Below are positions 50,904-60,892 of a stretch of DNA of 64,000 bases, in pieces. The DNA is from Flavobacteriaceae bacterium (lineage in GTDB: Bacteria; Bacteroidota; Bacteroidia; Flavobacteriales; Flavobacteriaceae). The notes below the pieces were generated by a model. It saw nothing but the letters and a program-made list of their open reading frames with translations, did not search any database and was not told where the DNA came from. Position 1 is the stretch's first letter. Each line of letters starts with the position of its first letter. A program made the translations under genes and the position numbers. The DNA lies in contig JAHEET010000004.1 of NCBI GenBank assembly GCA_024640565.1, forward strand, positions 1 to 64,000. Reading direction: 5' to 3'.

Positions 50904-51146
50904 CTACTTTAAAACTTGCGATTTTAACCAAGAGCGAAGCTCTTTTCTCAATTGCTGTTCTGGCCTTGGTAATGGAATTGTTTTGCCAAATTGCTTGCTT
51001 CTATTGAATTTTGAAAAAGTAACTTTTTGTAACTTCCAATCTGCAGGATACAGCGCTAAAAATTGATTGAACATATTTTGTTCATTTGGTCTTTCGTCTA
51101 AATGCGCTAAGGTGTTTTTGAATTTTTCTTCCAAGTGCTGAATCAT
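50904..51146 (-). CDS. small conserved hypothetical protein
   Basis: This 80-residue protein is basic, predicted helical and without membrane segments (NMFNQFLALYPADWKLQKVTF, RPEQQLRKELRSWLKS). No domain was recognised; similar short proteins occur between pabB and tilS in Flavobacteria as far as I recall. It starts 51 bp after pabB and is followed 15 bp later by tilS. Confidence 0.65.
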   Translation of the reverse strand: MIQHLEEKFKNTLAHLDERPNEQNMFNQFLALYPADWKLQKVTFSKFNRSKQFGKTIPLPRPEQQLRKELRSWLKSQVLK

Positions 51147-51197
51147 AGCTGCAAATATAAAAAATAGATTGCTGCCGAGGTTCGATTGCTGTGAAAA

Positions 51198-52526
51198 TCA
51201 TTCTATAGTCTGAAGCAAAGACACTCTCGCATTCATTAACACATATTGCATCGCTTTTGCCTTTAATAAGCATTCTTCATATTCCTTCTCTGGGATTGAT
51301 TTTGCAGTAATGGCACCACCAACAGTGTAGGAAACGTATTTTGTTTCTTGATTGTATAAAATACTTCGAATGACAACATTAAAATCAAAATCATGCTCAG
51401 GGGTAAAATAACCCACAGCACCAGAATATAGGCCTCGTTTGGTTTCTTCAAGGTTTTCTATGATGTTCATTGCAGATACCTTGGGGGCTCCAGTCATACT
51501 TCCCATGGGAAATGTGCTTCGTATAATTTCTACAGGATGCAATTTTTCATCCACTTCAGAAACCACTGTTGAAATCATTTGATGGACTTGCTTGAAGGAA
51601 TGTACTTTGCACAATTCTTCTACCTTAACGGTTCCTATTTTGGCTGTTTTAGACAGGTCATTTCGTACCAAATCTACAATCATTACATTCTCTGCACGCT
51701 CTTTTTCATCTCTCGACAGATCGGTAGCAATTTTTTTATCATCCTTATTGTTGACGACTCTTTTTGCAGTTCCTTTAATGGGTTGAGAAATCACTTTTAT
51801 TCCCTCTTTTTTTAAGTATCTTTCGGGGGATGCTGAAAGTAGATAGTGCGCATCCATTTTTAAAAAGGCAGCAAATGGAGGGCTTGAAATGTCGTTTAGA
51901 TGCCCATAAACTTCAAAGGGGTCTATTGTGACGTTTTCTGCATAAAATTCTTGACAAAAATTGGCTTCGTAAATGTCTCCTCTTTTGATGTGTTCAATTA
52001 CTTGTGTAACCTTTTGAAGGTACTGCGCTTTTGGAGTACGCCGTTTTATTTCAAGGGCTGTTTTTGGCGGTTCCGTTGAGGCCTGCACTCCCAGTTTTAT
52101 TTCCTTAAAATCACCCTCAATTTCATCCGCGATCATTTTTAAATAGTGAAATTCAACTTGAGTTCCTTTGATGAAAATTAATTTTTGCGGTTGAAAAAAA
52201 TATAGATCAGCAAAATTCAAAGAATCCAAATTGTTGGAGGTCATTTGTTCTACATCATTTTTAACATCATAAGAGAGGTAGCCAAAAATATAATCTTTTG
52301 TATTGGTTTGATATTCTTTGAGTTTTTCAAACGCATGCTGATAATCCGTCTTTATTGCGGTGAATTCCTCAACGGCCAATGCACAATCAAAGGCACTGTA
52401 TGGTTGTTTGTAGTTGTTCGAATCTAGCCAAACAATCGTTTCAAATTGCCGAGACCATGCAAGCAAGTATTGCTTAAAATCATTGATGTTATCAATCGAA
52501 AATGTGCGAACGGTTCTTTGAGTCAT
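51198..52526 (-). CDS. pabB: aminodeoxychorismate synthase component I
   Basis: This 442-residue chorismate-binding enzyme should make 4-amino-4-deoxychorismate for folate synthesis. The C-terminal core is clear: IYEANFCQEFYA, PERYLKKEGIKVISQPIKGT, IVDLVRNDLSKTAKIGTVKV, GSMTGAPKVSAMNIIE and GLYSGAVGYF. Compared with anthranilate synthase (TrpE), the PIKGT (KGT) motif and solitary position favour PabB. The N-terminal third is the typical weakly conserved lid. Confidence 0.9.
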   Translation of the reverse strand: MTQRTVRTFSIDNINDFKQYLLAWSRQFETIVWLDSNNYKQPYSAFDCALAVEEFTAIKTDYQHAFEKLKEYQTNTKDYIFGYLSYDVKNDVEQMTSNNLDSLNFADLYFFQPQKLIFIKGTQVEFHYLKMIADEIEGDFKEIKLGVQASTEPPKTALEIKRRTPKAQYLQKVTQVIEHIKRGDIYEANFCQEFYAENVTIDPFEVYGHLNDISSPPFAAFLKMDAHYLLSASPERYLKKEGIKVISQPIKGTAKRVVNNKDDKKIATDLSRDEKERAENVMIVDLVRNDLSKTAKIGTVKVEELCKVHSFKQVHQMISTVVSEVDEKLHPVEIIRSTFPMGSMTGAPKVSAMNIIENLEETKRGLYSGAVGYFTPEHDFDFNVVIRSILYNQETKYVSYTVGGAITAKSIPEKEYEECLLKAKAMQYVLMNARVSLLQTIE

Positions 52527-52690
52527 TGTTGCAAAAATACAATTCTTATTTCTTAGAAATTACAATTTTTAAATAGATTCCTGTTTGTTTTTTTAAGGAA
52601 CAGAAAAGGTGTCTAAAAAGAACAAATCAACCCCGAGGGATTGCTTTGTAGGCCTATTTTTAAATCTTGTAACCAAATTTAAGGAGGGTA

Positions 52691-54091
52691 TTATGCATTT
52701 AATGGCATTCCATCCCATGCAGCTTTGGCGGCTTCTTTCACAGCTTCAGAATAGGTAGGATGTCCATGACAAATTCTTGCCAAGTCTTCGGCCGATGCTC
52801 TAAACTCCATGGCAACAGCAGCTTCCATGATCAAATCTGCTACACGAGCACCCACCATGTGAACGCCAAGAATTTCATCGGTATTTTTATCTGCCAATAC
52901 TTTTACAAATCCGTCAATATCACCACTTGCACGTGATCTACCCAGTGCACGCATTGAGAACTTTCCAGATTTGTAGGCAACCTTCGCCGCTTTTAATTCT
53001 TGCTCTGTTTTTCCAACAGCAGCAGCTTCCGGCCAGGTATATACGATTCCGGGAATCAGGTTATAATCAATGTGGGGTTTTTGTCCCGCTAAAAATTCGG
53101 CAACAATTACCCCTTCTTCTTCTGCTTTATGTGCCAACATTGCACCTTGTACAACATCACCAATCGCGTAGATCGAAGCAACATTGGTTTGTAAATGACT
53201 GTTGGTTTCTATTTGTCCTCTTTCATTTACTTGAACCCCTACTTTTTCCAATCCTAAGCCTTCCGTATAAGGCTTTCTACCTACAGAAACCAAACAATAG
53301 TCTCCATTAAATTCTACTTCGCGGTCTTTTTTGTCTGTTGCTTTTACAACCACCTTGTCTCCGTTTTTTTGAACCGAGGTTACTTTATGACTTGTTGCAA
53401 ATTTAATTCCTTGTTTCTTGAATACTTTTTGGAGTTCTTTAGAAACATCTACATCCATACCAGGCACAATCTTGTCCATGTATTCAATAACAGTCACTTC
53501 TGCACCCAGTCTTTTATACACAGAACCCAATTCCAATCCAATAACTCCTCCACCAATAACAAGCAAATGTTTGGGTACTTCTTTCAGTTTTAAGGCTTCT
53601 GTTGAGGTAATAACGCGTTCTTTGTCAATGTTGATAAAAGGCAAACTTGACGGTTTCGAACCGGTAGCAATAATGATATTGGTTCCTTCAATAACGACAG
53701 CGGTACCATCGTTTTTAGAAACTTTTACATGCGTTTTGTCTTCAAAAGAACCCAAACCTTCATATACTTCGATGTTGTTTTTGTCCATCAAATATTTGAT
53801 TCCGCCAGTCGTAGTTTCTACTACGCTAGCTTTTCTGTCTACCATTTTCTTAAAATCGAAAGAAGGCTTTTCCACCGAAATACCATGCGCTTCAAAATGA
53901 TGCACTGCATCGTAATAATGGTGTGATGAATCTAACAATGCTTTTGATGGAATGCATCCAACATTTAAACAGGTTCCTCCTAGGGTTGGGTATTTTTCTA
54001 TAAGTGCTACTTTTTTACCTAGTTGAGAGGCTCTAACTGCTGCAATATATCCTCCTGGGCCAGAACCAATAACGATTAAATCGTATTTCAT
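52691..54091 (-). CDS. lpdA: dihydrolipoyl dehydrogenase
   Basis: This 466-residue flavoenzyme is the E3 component of 2-oxo acid dehydrogenase complexes. FAD motif VIGSGPGGYIAA, redox disulfide GGTCLNVGCIPSKALL, NAD motif VIGGGVIGLELGS, YAIGDVV and the C-terminal HGHPTYSEAVKEA with the catalytic His-Glu pair are all present. ATG at 54091 is used; a frame start at 54166 adds 25 basic residues before the FAD motif and is unlikely. It is a single gene. Confidence 0.95.
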   Translation of the reverse strand: MKYDLIVIGSGPGGYIAAVRASQLGKKVALIEKYPTLGGTCLNVGCIPSKALLDSSHHYYDAVHHFEAHGISVEKPSFDFKKMVDRKASVVETTTGGIKYLMDKNNIEVYEGLGSFEDKTHVKVSKNDGTAVVIEGTNIIIATGSKPSSLPFINIDKERVITSTEALKLKEVPKHLLVIGGGVIGLELGSVYKRLGAEVTVIEYMDKIVPGMDVDVSKELQKVFKKQGIKFATSHKVTSVQKNGDKVVVKATDKKDREVEFNGDYCLVSVGRKPYTEGLGLEKVGVQVNERGQIETNSHLQTNVASIYAIGDVVQGAMLAHKAEEEGVIVAEFLAGQKPHIDYNLIPGIVYTWPEAAAVGKTEQELKAAKVAYKSGKFSMRALGRSRASGDIDGFVKVLADKNTDEILGVHMVGARVADLIMEAAVAMEFRASAEDLARICHGHPTYSEAVKEAAKAAWDGMPLNA

Positions 54092-54232
54092 GTGTATGAT
54101 AGTTTTAGAATTCTTTGAAAACAATTTTGTTTTCTTTTTTCTTAAAATTGAAAAACAAAAATACACATATTTTTAGAAAAAATTAATAGAAATGCGTAGT
54201 TTTACTATCTTTAAAATCTAAAAACAATTCGT

Positions 54233-54706
54233 ATGAAAATTTTTAAAAAAATAGGTGCTATGTTATTACTGTTGCTACTGGTAGCTCAGTTTTTTGGACC
54301 GGAAAAAAATGAAGGAAATTTGATAGCTGTGGTCCCTTTTTTAAACGAAACGAATCCGCCAGAAAATGTAAAAATTATTCTAGAAACAACTTGTTTCGAT
54401 TGTCATTCTAATAAAACCAATTATCCTTGGTACAATTCCATTACTCCTGTAAATTATTGGTTAGAAAGTCATGTGAATGATGGGAAAAAACACTTGGATT
54501 TCTCTAAATGGTCGAGCTATTCCTTAAAAAGAAAAGAGCATAAAATGGATGAACTTCATGAAGAGGTTTCGGAAGGAGAAATGCCTTTAAAATCGTATAC
54601 TTGGACGCATGCAGATGCCAATTTAACCTCGGAGGAAATTGCCGCCGTTGTTGCTTGGGGAAAAAAAGTGCAAGGAGATTATCAACAACAACTCAACGCA
54701 AATTAG
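54233..54706 (+). CDS. haem-binding domain protein
   Basis: This 157-residue protein has an N-terminal membrane anchor or signal (about 7-20, GAMLLLLLLVAQFFG) and a cytochrome-type CxxCH motif (TTCFDCHSNKTNYPWY, about residue 53-68), the mark of a small haem-binding family common in Bacteroidota. The rest, EVSEGEMPLKSYTWTHADANLT followed by VAWGKKVQ, is typical. It probably acts as a periplasmic c-type haem protein. Its stop codon directly precedes the TTG start of the glycosyltransferase. Confidence 0.85.
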   Translation: MKIFKKIGAMLLLLLLVAQFFGPEKNEGNLIAVVPFLNETNPPENVKIILETTCFDCHSNKTNYPWYNSITPVNYWLESHVNDGKKHLDFSKWSSYSLKRKEHKMDELHEEVSEGEMPLKSYTWTHADANLTSEEIAAVVAWGKKVQGDYQQQLNAN

Positions 54707-55948
54707 TTGTCAAAAAATACCGTACTTATTCTTGGTGCTGTCTGGGTAGCACCCAATTCTTCAGCAGCAGGCTCAAGAATGTTGCAGTTGATTCAGCAGT
54801 TTTTGCAACAACAGTGGGAGGTTATTTTTGCTACTACTGCCACCAAGGGTGAAAAAGCAATGGATCTAAAATCCATTGGTGTGACAGAAGCTACCATTGC
54901 ATTGAACCAGCCTTCTTTTGATGTTTTTTTAAAAAAAGTGAACCCAACAATTGTTTTGTTTGATCGTTTTATGATTGAAGAACAATTTGGTTGGAGAGTC
55001 GCAGAAAATTGCCCCAATGCATTGCGGATTTTAGATACGGAAGATTTACATTGTTTGCGTAAAGTACGACACAAAGCGTTGAAAGAAAAGCGTATCTTTT
55101 CCAAAAATGATCTCCTGGGAGAAGCTATTACCAAAAGAGAAATTGCAGCCATTTTACGCTGCGATTTGTCATTAATAATATCCACTTTTGAAATGGATCT
55201 GCTTCAAAACTTTTTTAAGATTGATTACAAACTATTGTATCATTTGCCTTTTTTACTTTCTCAAATTGAGCAAACACATGTATCGCGTTGGAAGTGTTTT
55301 GATGAGCGAAAGCATTTTACCATGATCGGTAATTTTTTACATGCACCGAATGTGGATGCTGTTTTGGTTTTGAAAAATACAATTTGGAAGCAAGTTCGGA
55401 AGCAACTTCCAGCAGCGGAGTTGCATATTTATGGGGCCTATCCAACCCAACAAATTTTAGAAATGCATAATGAAAAGCAAGGATTCATTGTCAAAGGCTA
55501 TGTGTCAAGTCCTGAAGATGTAGTTCGTAACACAAAAATAGTTTTGGCACCTTTGCGTTTTGGTGCAGGAATTAAAGGGAAACTAACCGAAGCCATGGTT
55601 TTTGGGGCACCAAGTGTAACCACATCTATTGGTGCGGAGGGCATGCATGGGCAGTTGCCGTGGAATGGATTTGTGACCGATGATTTTGAAGATTTTGCAC
55701 AAAAAGCAGTCGCATTGTATACGGATGAAAAGCTATGGAAAACTGCGCAGGAAAACGGAGTTACTATTCTTAATACGCACTATAATAAAGACAAATACGG
55801 TCCTTTGTTGATTGCTAAAATCATTGAAATTCAAGAAAAAATAACGGAACACAGGCTTGCAAATTTCTTGGGGAGTATGCTGCAGCACCAAACCTTACAA
55901 AGCACCAAATACATGAGCAAGTGGATTGAAGCTAAAAATAAGGCCTAG
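54707..55948 (+). CDS. glycosyltransferase, GT4-like
   Basis: This 413-residue protein has a GT-B fold: N-terminal LILGAVWVAPNSSAAGSRMLQL, and C-terminal VLAPLRFGAGIKGKLTEAMVFGAPSVTTS with the usual donor-sugar glutamate. The donor and acceptor are unknown. The frame can only start with TTG at 54707, because the stop of the preceding gene in the same frame is immediately upstream; re-initiation after that stop is likely. No envelope polysaccharide cluster is nearby. Confidence 0.83.
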   Translation: MSKNTVLILGAVWVAPNSSAAGSRMLQLIQQFLQQQWEVIFATTATKGEKAMDLKSIGVTEATIALNQPSFDVFLKKVNPTIVLFDRFMIEEQFGWRVAENCPNALRILDTEDLHCLRKVRHKALKEKRIFSKNDLLGEAITKREIAAILRCDLSLIISTFEMDLLQNFFKIDYKLLYHLPFLLSQIEQTHVSRWKCFDERKHFTMIGNFLHAPNVDAVLVLKNTIWKQVRKQLPAAELHIYGAYPTQQILEMHNEKQGFIVKGYVSSPEDVVRNTKIVLAPLRFGAGIKGKLTEAMVFGAPSVTTSIGAEGMHGQLPWNGFVTDDFEDFAQKAVALYTDEKLWKTAQENGVTILNTHYNKDKYGPLLIAKIIEIQEKITEHRLANFLGSMLQHQTLQSTKYMSKWIEAKNKA

Positions 55949-55973
55949 GTGTATTTTGTAGAATCTTTGTTAC

Positions 55974-57989
55974 TTACAACAACCCAGCTCTCTTTAATAA
56001 TGCCTCGGGCTTTGGTTCCTTTCCTCGGAATCTTTTGTAAAGGATCATCGGTTTTTCTGTCCCTCCTTTTGACAATATGTTTTCTTTAAATTTATGCGCC
56101 ACTTCTTTGTTGAAGATTCCTTTTTCTAGAAAATACTCGAAAGCGTCTGCATCTAAAACCTCTGCCCATTTGTAGGAATAATATCCTGCAGAATACCCTC
56201 CCTGAAAGATGTGCGAAAAGGCAGTGCTCATGCAATTTTCTTCAACATCTGGATAGAGTTTGGTGTTTTCAAAAGCGCTTTTTTCAAAATCTTTAATACT
56301 GCTTATTGTGGAAGGGTCTTGAGAGTGCCAACTCATATCCAGGAGGCCAAAACTTAATTGTCGTAAAGTTTGCATTCCTTCGTGAAAACTGGCAGATTCT
56401 TTTATTTTTTCTACATATTCCATTGGAAGCACTTCTCCTGTTTGATAATGTTTTGCAAACAACGCCAAAGCCTCTTTTTCATAACACCAATTTTCTAAAA
56501 TTTGACTGGGCAATTCAACAAAATCCCAAGAAACGGAAGTTCCAGACAAGCTATTGTAAGTAGTGTTTGCTAACATGCCATGTAAAGCATGTCCAAATTC
56601 ATGAAACAAAGTGGTAACCTCATTGAAGGTGAGTAATGACGGTTTGGAAGCTGTTGGTTTTGTAAAATTACACACGATCGAAACATGAGGTCTTTCGTTT
56701 ATAGAATCTTTAATTTGCTGTGGTTTGTAGCTGGTCATCCAAGCACCATTTCTTTTGCCTTTTCGAGGGTGAAAATCAGCATAAAAAACAGCAATAAAGT
56801 CGCCATTCGTATTCGTGACATTGTAGGTTTTTACATCCTCATGGTATTTGTCAATGGTTGCTACGGTTTCGAAGTTTAAATCAAATAATTTATGAGCAAT
56901 GGCAAAGGCACCAGCGATGACATTTTCTAATTCAAAATAAGGTTTTAAAATTTCTTGGTCTAAATCAAAAATTTCCTTCTTGAGCTTTTCAGAATAATAG
57001 GCTCCGTCCCACTTTTGAAGTTGTGAAATCCCGTCTAATTTTTTTGCGTAGTTTTCTAAATTTGTAAATTCTTTTTCTGCGGCTGGCTTTGCTTTCTTTA
57101 AAAGATCTTTAGAAAAGGCAATTACTTTTTCGGGTGTTTCTGCCATTCTTTCTTCTAGAACAAAATGTGCATGGGTTTTGTAACCTAACAAGAGGGCTCT
57201 TTGGTGACGCAATTTTACAATATCTAAAACAATTTGTTCGTTATTATACGCATTGTTTTGAAATCCTTTTTTACCAGCAGCAATGGCCATTTCTTTTCGC
57301 AATGCTCGATTGTCTGCATAGGTTAAAAAAGGAATATAGCTTGGGTAGTCTAGTGTAAAAATCCATCCTTCTTTTCCTCTTTCTGTGGCCAGTTGAAGGG
57401 CCGCTTCTTTTGCAGAATCTGGCAATCCGGAAAGCTGCTTTTCATCTACTAGGTGCATTTCATAAGCATTGGTTTCTGTCAAAACATTTTCACCAAATTT
57501 TAAAGATAATTTAGAAAGTGAAGTATCAATTTTTCGAAGTGCTGCCTTATCAATATCATTCAAATTTGCGCCATTTCTTGCAAATCCTTTGTACTGTTTT
57601 TCCAGTAGTGTTTTTTGCTCTGGAGAGCATGTCAAATGATTTCGATTCTCAAAAACAGTCTTTACTCTTTGAAACAGGGCTTGGTTTAAAGTAATATCAT
57701 TCCTAAATTCACTGAGCCAAGGCGAAACTTCTTGAGCAATTTTTTGAATTTCATCATTGGTTTCTGCCGAATTTAAATTGAAAAAGATACTGGTAATTCG
57801 GTTGAGTTTTTCTCCGGTAAAATCCAGTGATACTGTGGTGTTTTCAAAAGTAGGTTTTGCCTTGTTCTCAACAATTTCTTCAATCTCTTTTCTCGCCAAT
57901 TCAATGGCTTTTTTGATCGCAGGTTTGTAATGCTCAGTAGAGATTTTTGAAAATGGAGCAGTATCAAAAGGCTGTAAAAGTGGATTCAT
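55974..57989 (-). CDS. M3 family oligopeptidase
   Basis: This 671-residue zinc peptidase has the active-site helix LFHEFGHALHGML (about residue 455-467) with the HExxH ligands, the third Glu further on, and the typical ends DTAPFSKISTEHYKPAI and KRAGLL. It is of the oligopeptidase A / Dcp type and probably degrades short peptides in the cytoplasm; no signal peptide is present. It lies 47 bp downstream of purE in the same direction. Confidence 0.92.
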   Translation of the reverse strand: MNPLLQPFDTAPFSKISTEHYKPAIKKAIELARKEIEEIVENKAKPTFENTTVSLDFTGEKLNRITSIFFNLNSAETNDEIQKIAQEVSPWLSEFRNDITLNQALFQRVKTVFENRNHLTCSPEQKTLLEKQYKGFARNGANLNDIDKAALRKIDTSLSKLSLKFGENVLTETNAYEMHLVDEKQLSGLPDSAKEAALQLATERGKEGWIFTLDYPSYIPFLTYADNRALRKEMAIAAGKKGFQNNAYNNEQIVLDIVKLRHQRALLLGYKTHAHFVLEERMAETPEKVIAFSKDLLKKAKPAAEKEFTNLENYAKKLDGISQLQKWDGAYYSEKLKKEIFDLDQEILKPYFELENVIAGAFAIAHKLFDLNFETVATIDKYHEDVKTYNVTNTNGDFIAVFYADFHPRKGKRNGAWMTSYKPQQIKDSINERPHVSIVCNFTKPTASKPSLLTFNEVTTLFHEFGHALHGMLANTTYNSLSGTSVSWDFVELPSQILENWCYEKEALALFAKHYQTGEVLPMEYVEKIKESASFHEGMQTLRQLSFGLLDMSWHSQDPSTISSIKDFEKSAFENTKLYPDVEENCMSTAFSHIFQGGYSAGYYSYKWAEVLDADAFEYFLEKGIFNKEVAHKFKENILSKGGTEKPMILYKRFRGKEPKPEALLKRAGLL

Positions 57990-58036
57990 TGAGGTTGTGA
58001 TTCTTTAAGTTTCTTACTGAGATACTCGGTATTGGT

Positions 58037-58516
58037 TTATTTCTTCACGCGTTCTGAAGCTTTTTCAACCTTCAATTTCAGTCCGTCTTTATACGCAATA
58101 ATTCGGTCTAAGACACAGGGGTCTGAGGCCGCAATAATTTGTGCTGCTAAAATACCAGCATTCTTTGCACCATCGAGTGCAACGGTTGCAACAGGAACCC
58201 CTCCAGGCATTTGTAAAATAGATAAAACAGAGTCCCAGCCATCGATCGAATTTCTGCTTTTTACGGGAACACCAATAATGGGCAATGGACTCATTGCTGC
58301 TACCATTCCTGGTAAGTGTGCAGCTCCACCGGCACCGGCAATAATTACTTTTAAGCCACGTTTGTGGGCATTGGTTGCATAATCAAATAATTTTTCAGGG
58401 GTTCTGTGAGCAGAAACAATATCTACTTCAATTTCAATGTCAAAACTTTCTAAGATGTCGATTGCTTCTTGCATGATTGGAAGATCTGAATCACTTCCCA
58501 TTATTATTCCTACCAT
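58037..58516 (-). CDS. purE: N5-carboxyaminoimidazole ribonucleotide mutase
   Basis: This 159-residue purine enzyme shows GIIMGSDSDLPIM, VSAHRTPEKLFDYA and GAGGAAHLPGMVAAMSPLPIIGVP, all class I PurE marks, including the catalytic His in AHRTP. It moves the carboxylate of the PurK product. It is 46 bp after purK in the same direction. Confidence 0.96.
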   Translation of the reverse strand: MVGIIMGSDSDLPIMQEAIDILESFDIEIEVDIVSAHRTPEKLFDYATNAHKRGLKVIIAGAGGAAHLPGMVAAMSPLPIIGVPVKSRNSIDGWDSVLSILQMPGGVPVATVALDGAKNAGILAAQIIAASDPCVLDRIIAYKDGLKLKVEKASERVKK

Positions 58517-58562
58517 AATTTTTGCTGTTTTCTCGAATGCACGATGTTGTTTAAGGATGCTA

Positions 58563-59720
58563 TTATTTTGAAATTACTCGAATTGTTTCTTTTACTTTTT
58601 GTGCAATTTCTCTTGCTTTGGCAAGATCGTTATTGACAATTGTAACATGTCCCATTTTACGAAATGGGCGCGTTTCTTTTTTACCATAAATATGAGGCGT
58701 AACCCCATCTATTTTTATAATATCCGTCATATTTTCATATACAACTTCTCCCGTATACCCTTCTTCTCCAACTAAATTTACCATAATACCAGCTACTGTA
58801 CTTTCTGTATTTCCTAAAGGAAGGTTTAAAATACTTCTCAAGTGTTGTTCAAACTGACTGGTATAACTTGCTTCTATTGAACAATGCCCTGAATTGTGTG
58901 GTCTTGGCGCCACTTCATTCACCAAAATGGTATCCGCTTCTGTTTGAAACATTTCAACAGCCAAAAGACCTGTAAAATCTAAGTCTTTGACCACCTTTAA
59001 AGCAATTTCTTGTGCTTTTTGTGCCACCGTATCTTCTATTCTTGCAGGACAAATTACATATTCTACTTGATTTGCTTCTGGATTAAACTCCATTTCTACA
59101 ACGGGATAGGTCTTTGTTTCTCCTGCTTTATTCCTGGCAACAATGACCGCCAATTCGTTTTTAAAGGGGATTAATTTTTCTGTGATGCATTCCACATTGG
59201 GCAAACTTTCTAGATCTGCAATGGTTCTCACAATTTTTACTCCATTACCGTCATATCCAAAACGCGCGGCTTTCCATACAAATGGAAAATCGATGATGTT
59301 GTTTTCATAGGAGTGCTGAAGCTCTTCTAAATAGGCATAGTGAGTATAGGTTGCAGTAGGAATTTGATGCGCTACATAAAAATTTTTTTGACTCGCTTTG
59401 CTTTGTATGACTCGAAGTGTTTTAGGGGTTGGAAATATGGTCAAACCTTCTGATTCGAGCTGGTCTAGAGCGTCTAAGTTTACATTTTCTATTTCAATGG
59501 TCAACAAATCTACTTGTTTGCCAAAGCGATATACAGTCTCGTAATCCAACAAATCTCCTTGTACAAATTGGTTGCAAATTTGCGCGCAGGGAGCGTTTTC
59601 ATTTCCATCTAAAATACTCGTAAAAATATCGTATTTTTGGGTTTCTGCAAGGAGCATTCGGCCGAGTTGGCCGCCACCAAGAACGCCCAATTTAAAGTCT
59701 GAAGAGAAATAATTTTTCAA
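58563..59720 (-). CDS. purK: 5-(carboxyamino)imidazole ribonucleotide synthase
   Basis: This 385-residue ATP-grasp enzyme has the N-terminal LGVLGGGQLGRMLLAE, ATP-grasp parts FPFVWKAARFGYDGNGVKIV and EVAPRPHNSGHCSIEA, and GYTGEVVYEN near the end. Together with PurE it turns AIR into CAIR. The only in-frame start before the conserved N-terminus is TTG at 59720, with an in-frame stop 12 bp upstream, so a TTG start is likely. Confidence 0.95.
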   Translation of the reverse strand: MKNYFSSDFKLGVLGGGQLGRMLLAETQKYDIFTSILDGNENAPCAQICNQFVQGDLLDYETVYRFGKQVDLLTIEIENVNLDALDQLESEGLTIFPTPKTLRVIQSKASQKNFYVAHQIPTATYTHYAYLEELQHSYENNIIDFPFVWKAARFGYDGNGVKIVRTIADLESLPNVECITEKLIPFKNELAVIVARNKAGETKTYPVVEMEFNPEANQVEYVICPARIEDTVAQKAQEIALKVVKDLDFTGLLAVEMFQTEADTILVNEVAPRPHNSGHCSIEASYTSQFEQHLRSILNLPLGNTESTVAGIMVNLVGEEGYTGEVVYENMTDIIKIDGVTPHIYGKKETRPFRKMGHVTIVNNDLAKAREIAQKVKETIRVISK

Positions 59721-59774
59721 GATGTAATTTTAGTTGTATCCCACAAAAATAACAATCTAATTGGATTTAAGCTA

Positions 59775-60248
59775 CTAAAAATTTGTGATTCGTATACTCG
59801 TGCCGTTTTTTAAAACGCGGTATTCTCTAGCTGGACAATTTGAGCCATTTGTTTGAGGAGCACCTCCTAAGTGGACACTGTATTCGCTCTCGTCACAAAC
59901 ACACTTTAATGTCAGTCCATTTTCAAAAGTCATGGGCGAACTACAGTCATTGTTTGGACAAAGTAAATCGAACGCAACAAAGGAGCTGTTGTTGATGTTA
60001 AAGAGTAAAATGCCTTTGTTACCCCCATTTAAAATTGTAAAACCTCCTGGAGTTTGTGCATTAATATTAACGGGGTTGTTTAAATCGGTAGATACCTCGA
60101 TGTTAATATTTGGCAAACAATTGCCAACCTGAGTATTGTCTGCGCAAGCAAAAAATAACAAAGTAGCCAACAAGAAAAAGCTTTTTTTAATCAAATTAAA
60201 ACTGGGGTTTGAATGAAAACGTTTGCAATCTACAAATATTTTGTACAT
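59775..60248 (-). CDS. Rieske-fold-like lipoprotein without histidine ligands
   Basis: This 157-residue protein has a lipoprotein signal (SFFLLATLLFFACADN, Cys near residue 35). The mature part has the order of a Rieske domain, FVAFDLLCPNNDCSSPM then LKCVCDESEYSVHLGGAP, with cysteines but without the CxH and CxxH histidines that bind the iron-sulfur cluster. It may use another metal or only the fold. ATG at 60248 gives a signal peptide; the longer start at 60320 precedes it with a polar stretch. Confidence 0.7.
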   Translation of the reverse strand: MYKIFVDCKRFHSNPSFNLIKKSFFLLATLLFFACADNTQVGNCLPNINIEVSTDLNNPVNINAQTPGGFTILNGGNKGILLFNINNSSFVAFDLLCPNNDCSSPMTFENGLTLKCVCDESEYSVHLGGAPQTNGSNCPAREYRVLKNGTSIRITNF

Positions 60249-60395
60249 TTGTAGTCCAATCTCATTGCTGTTTTCAGTTATGGGATTTTTTAAATTTAAG
60301 TCCTTATTATTTATTGCCAAGGAGATACAAGAGTGTTTTTTTAAATAAATAACAGGGATTGGTTTGAGAAAGGAACTAAATTTTAAACAAAAAAA

Positions 60396-60869
60396 ATGAG
60401 CAATATATCCTATTATTCGGCGGAAGGGTTAAAGAAATTAAAAGAAGAATTGTTTCAATTGGAACAATATGAAAGACCCAGAGTTACCCAAGAAATTGCG
60501 GATGCACGTGATAAAGGCGATTTGAGTGAAAACGCTGAATATCATGCAGCAAAAGAAGAGCAGTCTCATTTGGAATTCAAGATTGCAAAGTTGAAAAATG
60601 TAATTGCCAATGCACGTATTTTAGATGAAAGCCAATTAGATACATCCAAAGTCTTGATTCACTCAAATGTTGTAATTAAAAACACGACCAATGGTATGGA
60701 GTTTTCGTATCGATTGGTTGCAGATTCTGAGACAGATGTAAGAAATGGAAAACTCTCTGTAAACTCTCCTATAGGAAAAGGTTTGTTGGGGAAACAAGTG
60801 GGAGACATTGCAGAAATTCAGGTGCCAAACGGAATTATGAAGTTTGAAATCATGAAAGTTTTTAGATAA
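60396..60869 (+). CDS. greA: transcription elongation factor GreA
   Basis: This 157-residue protein has the GreA coiled coil (LKKLKEELFQLEQYERPRVT, DARDKGDLSENAEYHAAKEEQ with the acidic tip) and the FKBP-like C-terminal domain (SVNSPIGKGLLGKQVGD). It rescues backtracked RNA polymerase. The next gene follows 23 bp later. Confidence 0.96.
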   Translation: MSNISYYSAEGLKKLKEELFQLEQYERPRVTQEIADARDKGDLSENAEYHAAKEEQSHLEFKIAKLKNVIANARILDESQLDTSKVLIHSNVVIKNTTNGMEFSYRLVADSETDVRNGKLSVNSPIGKGLLGKQVGDIAEIQVPNGIMKFEIMKVFR

Positions 60870-60892
60870 TTCTTTTTTAAAAATCATCCACA

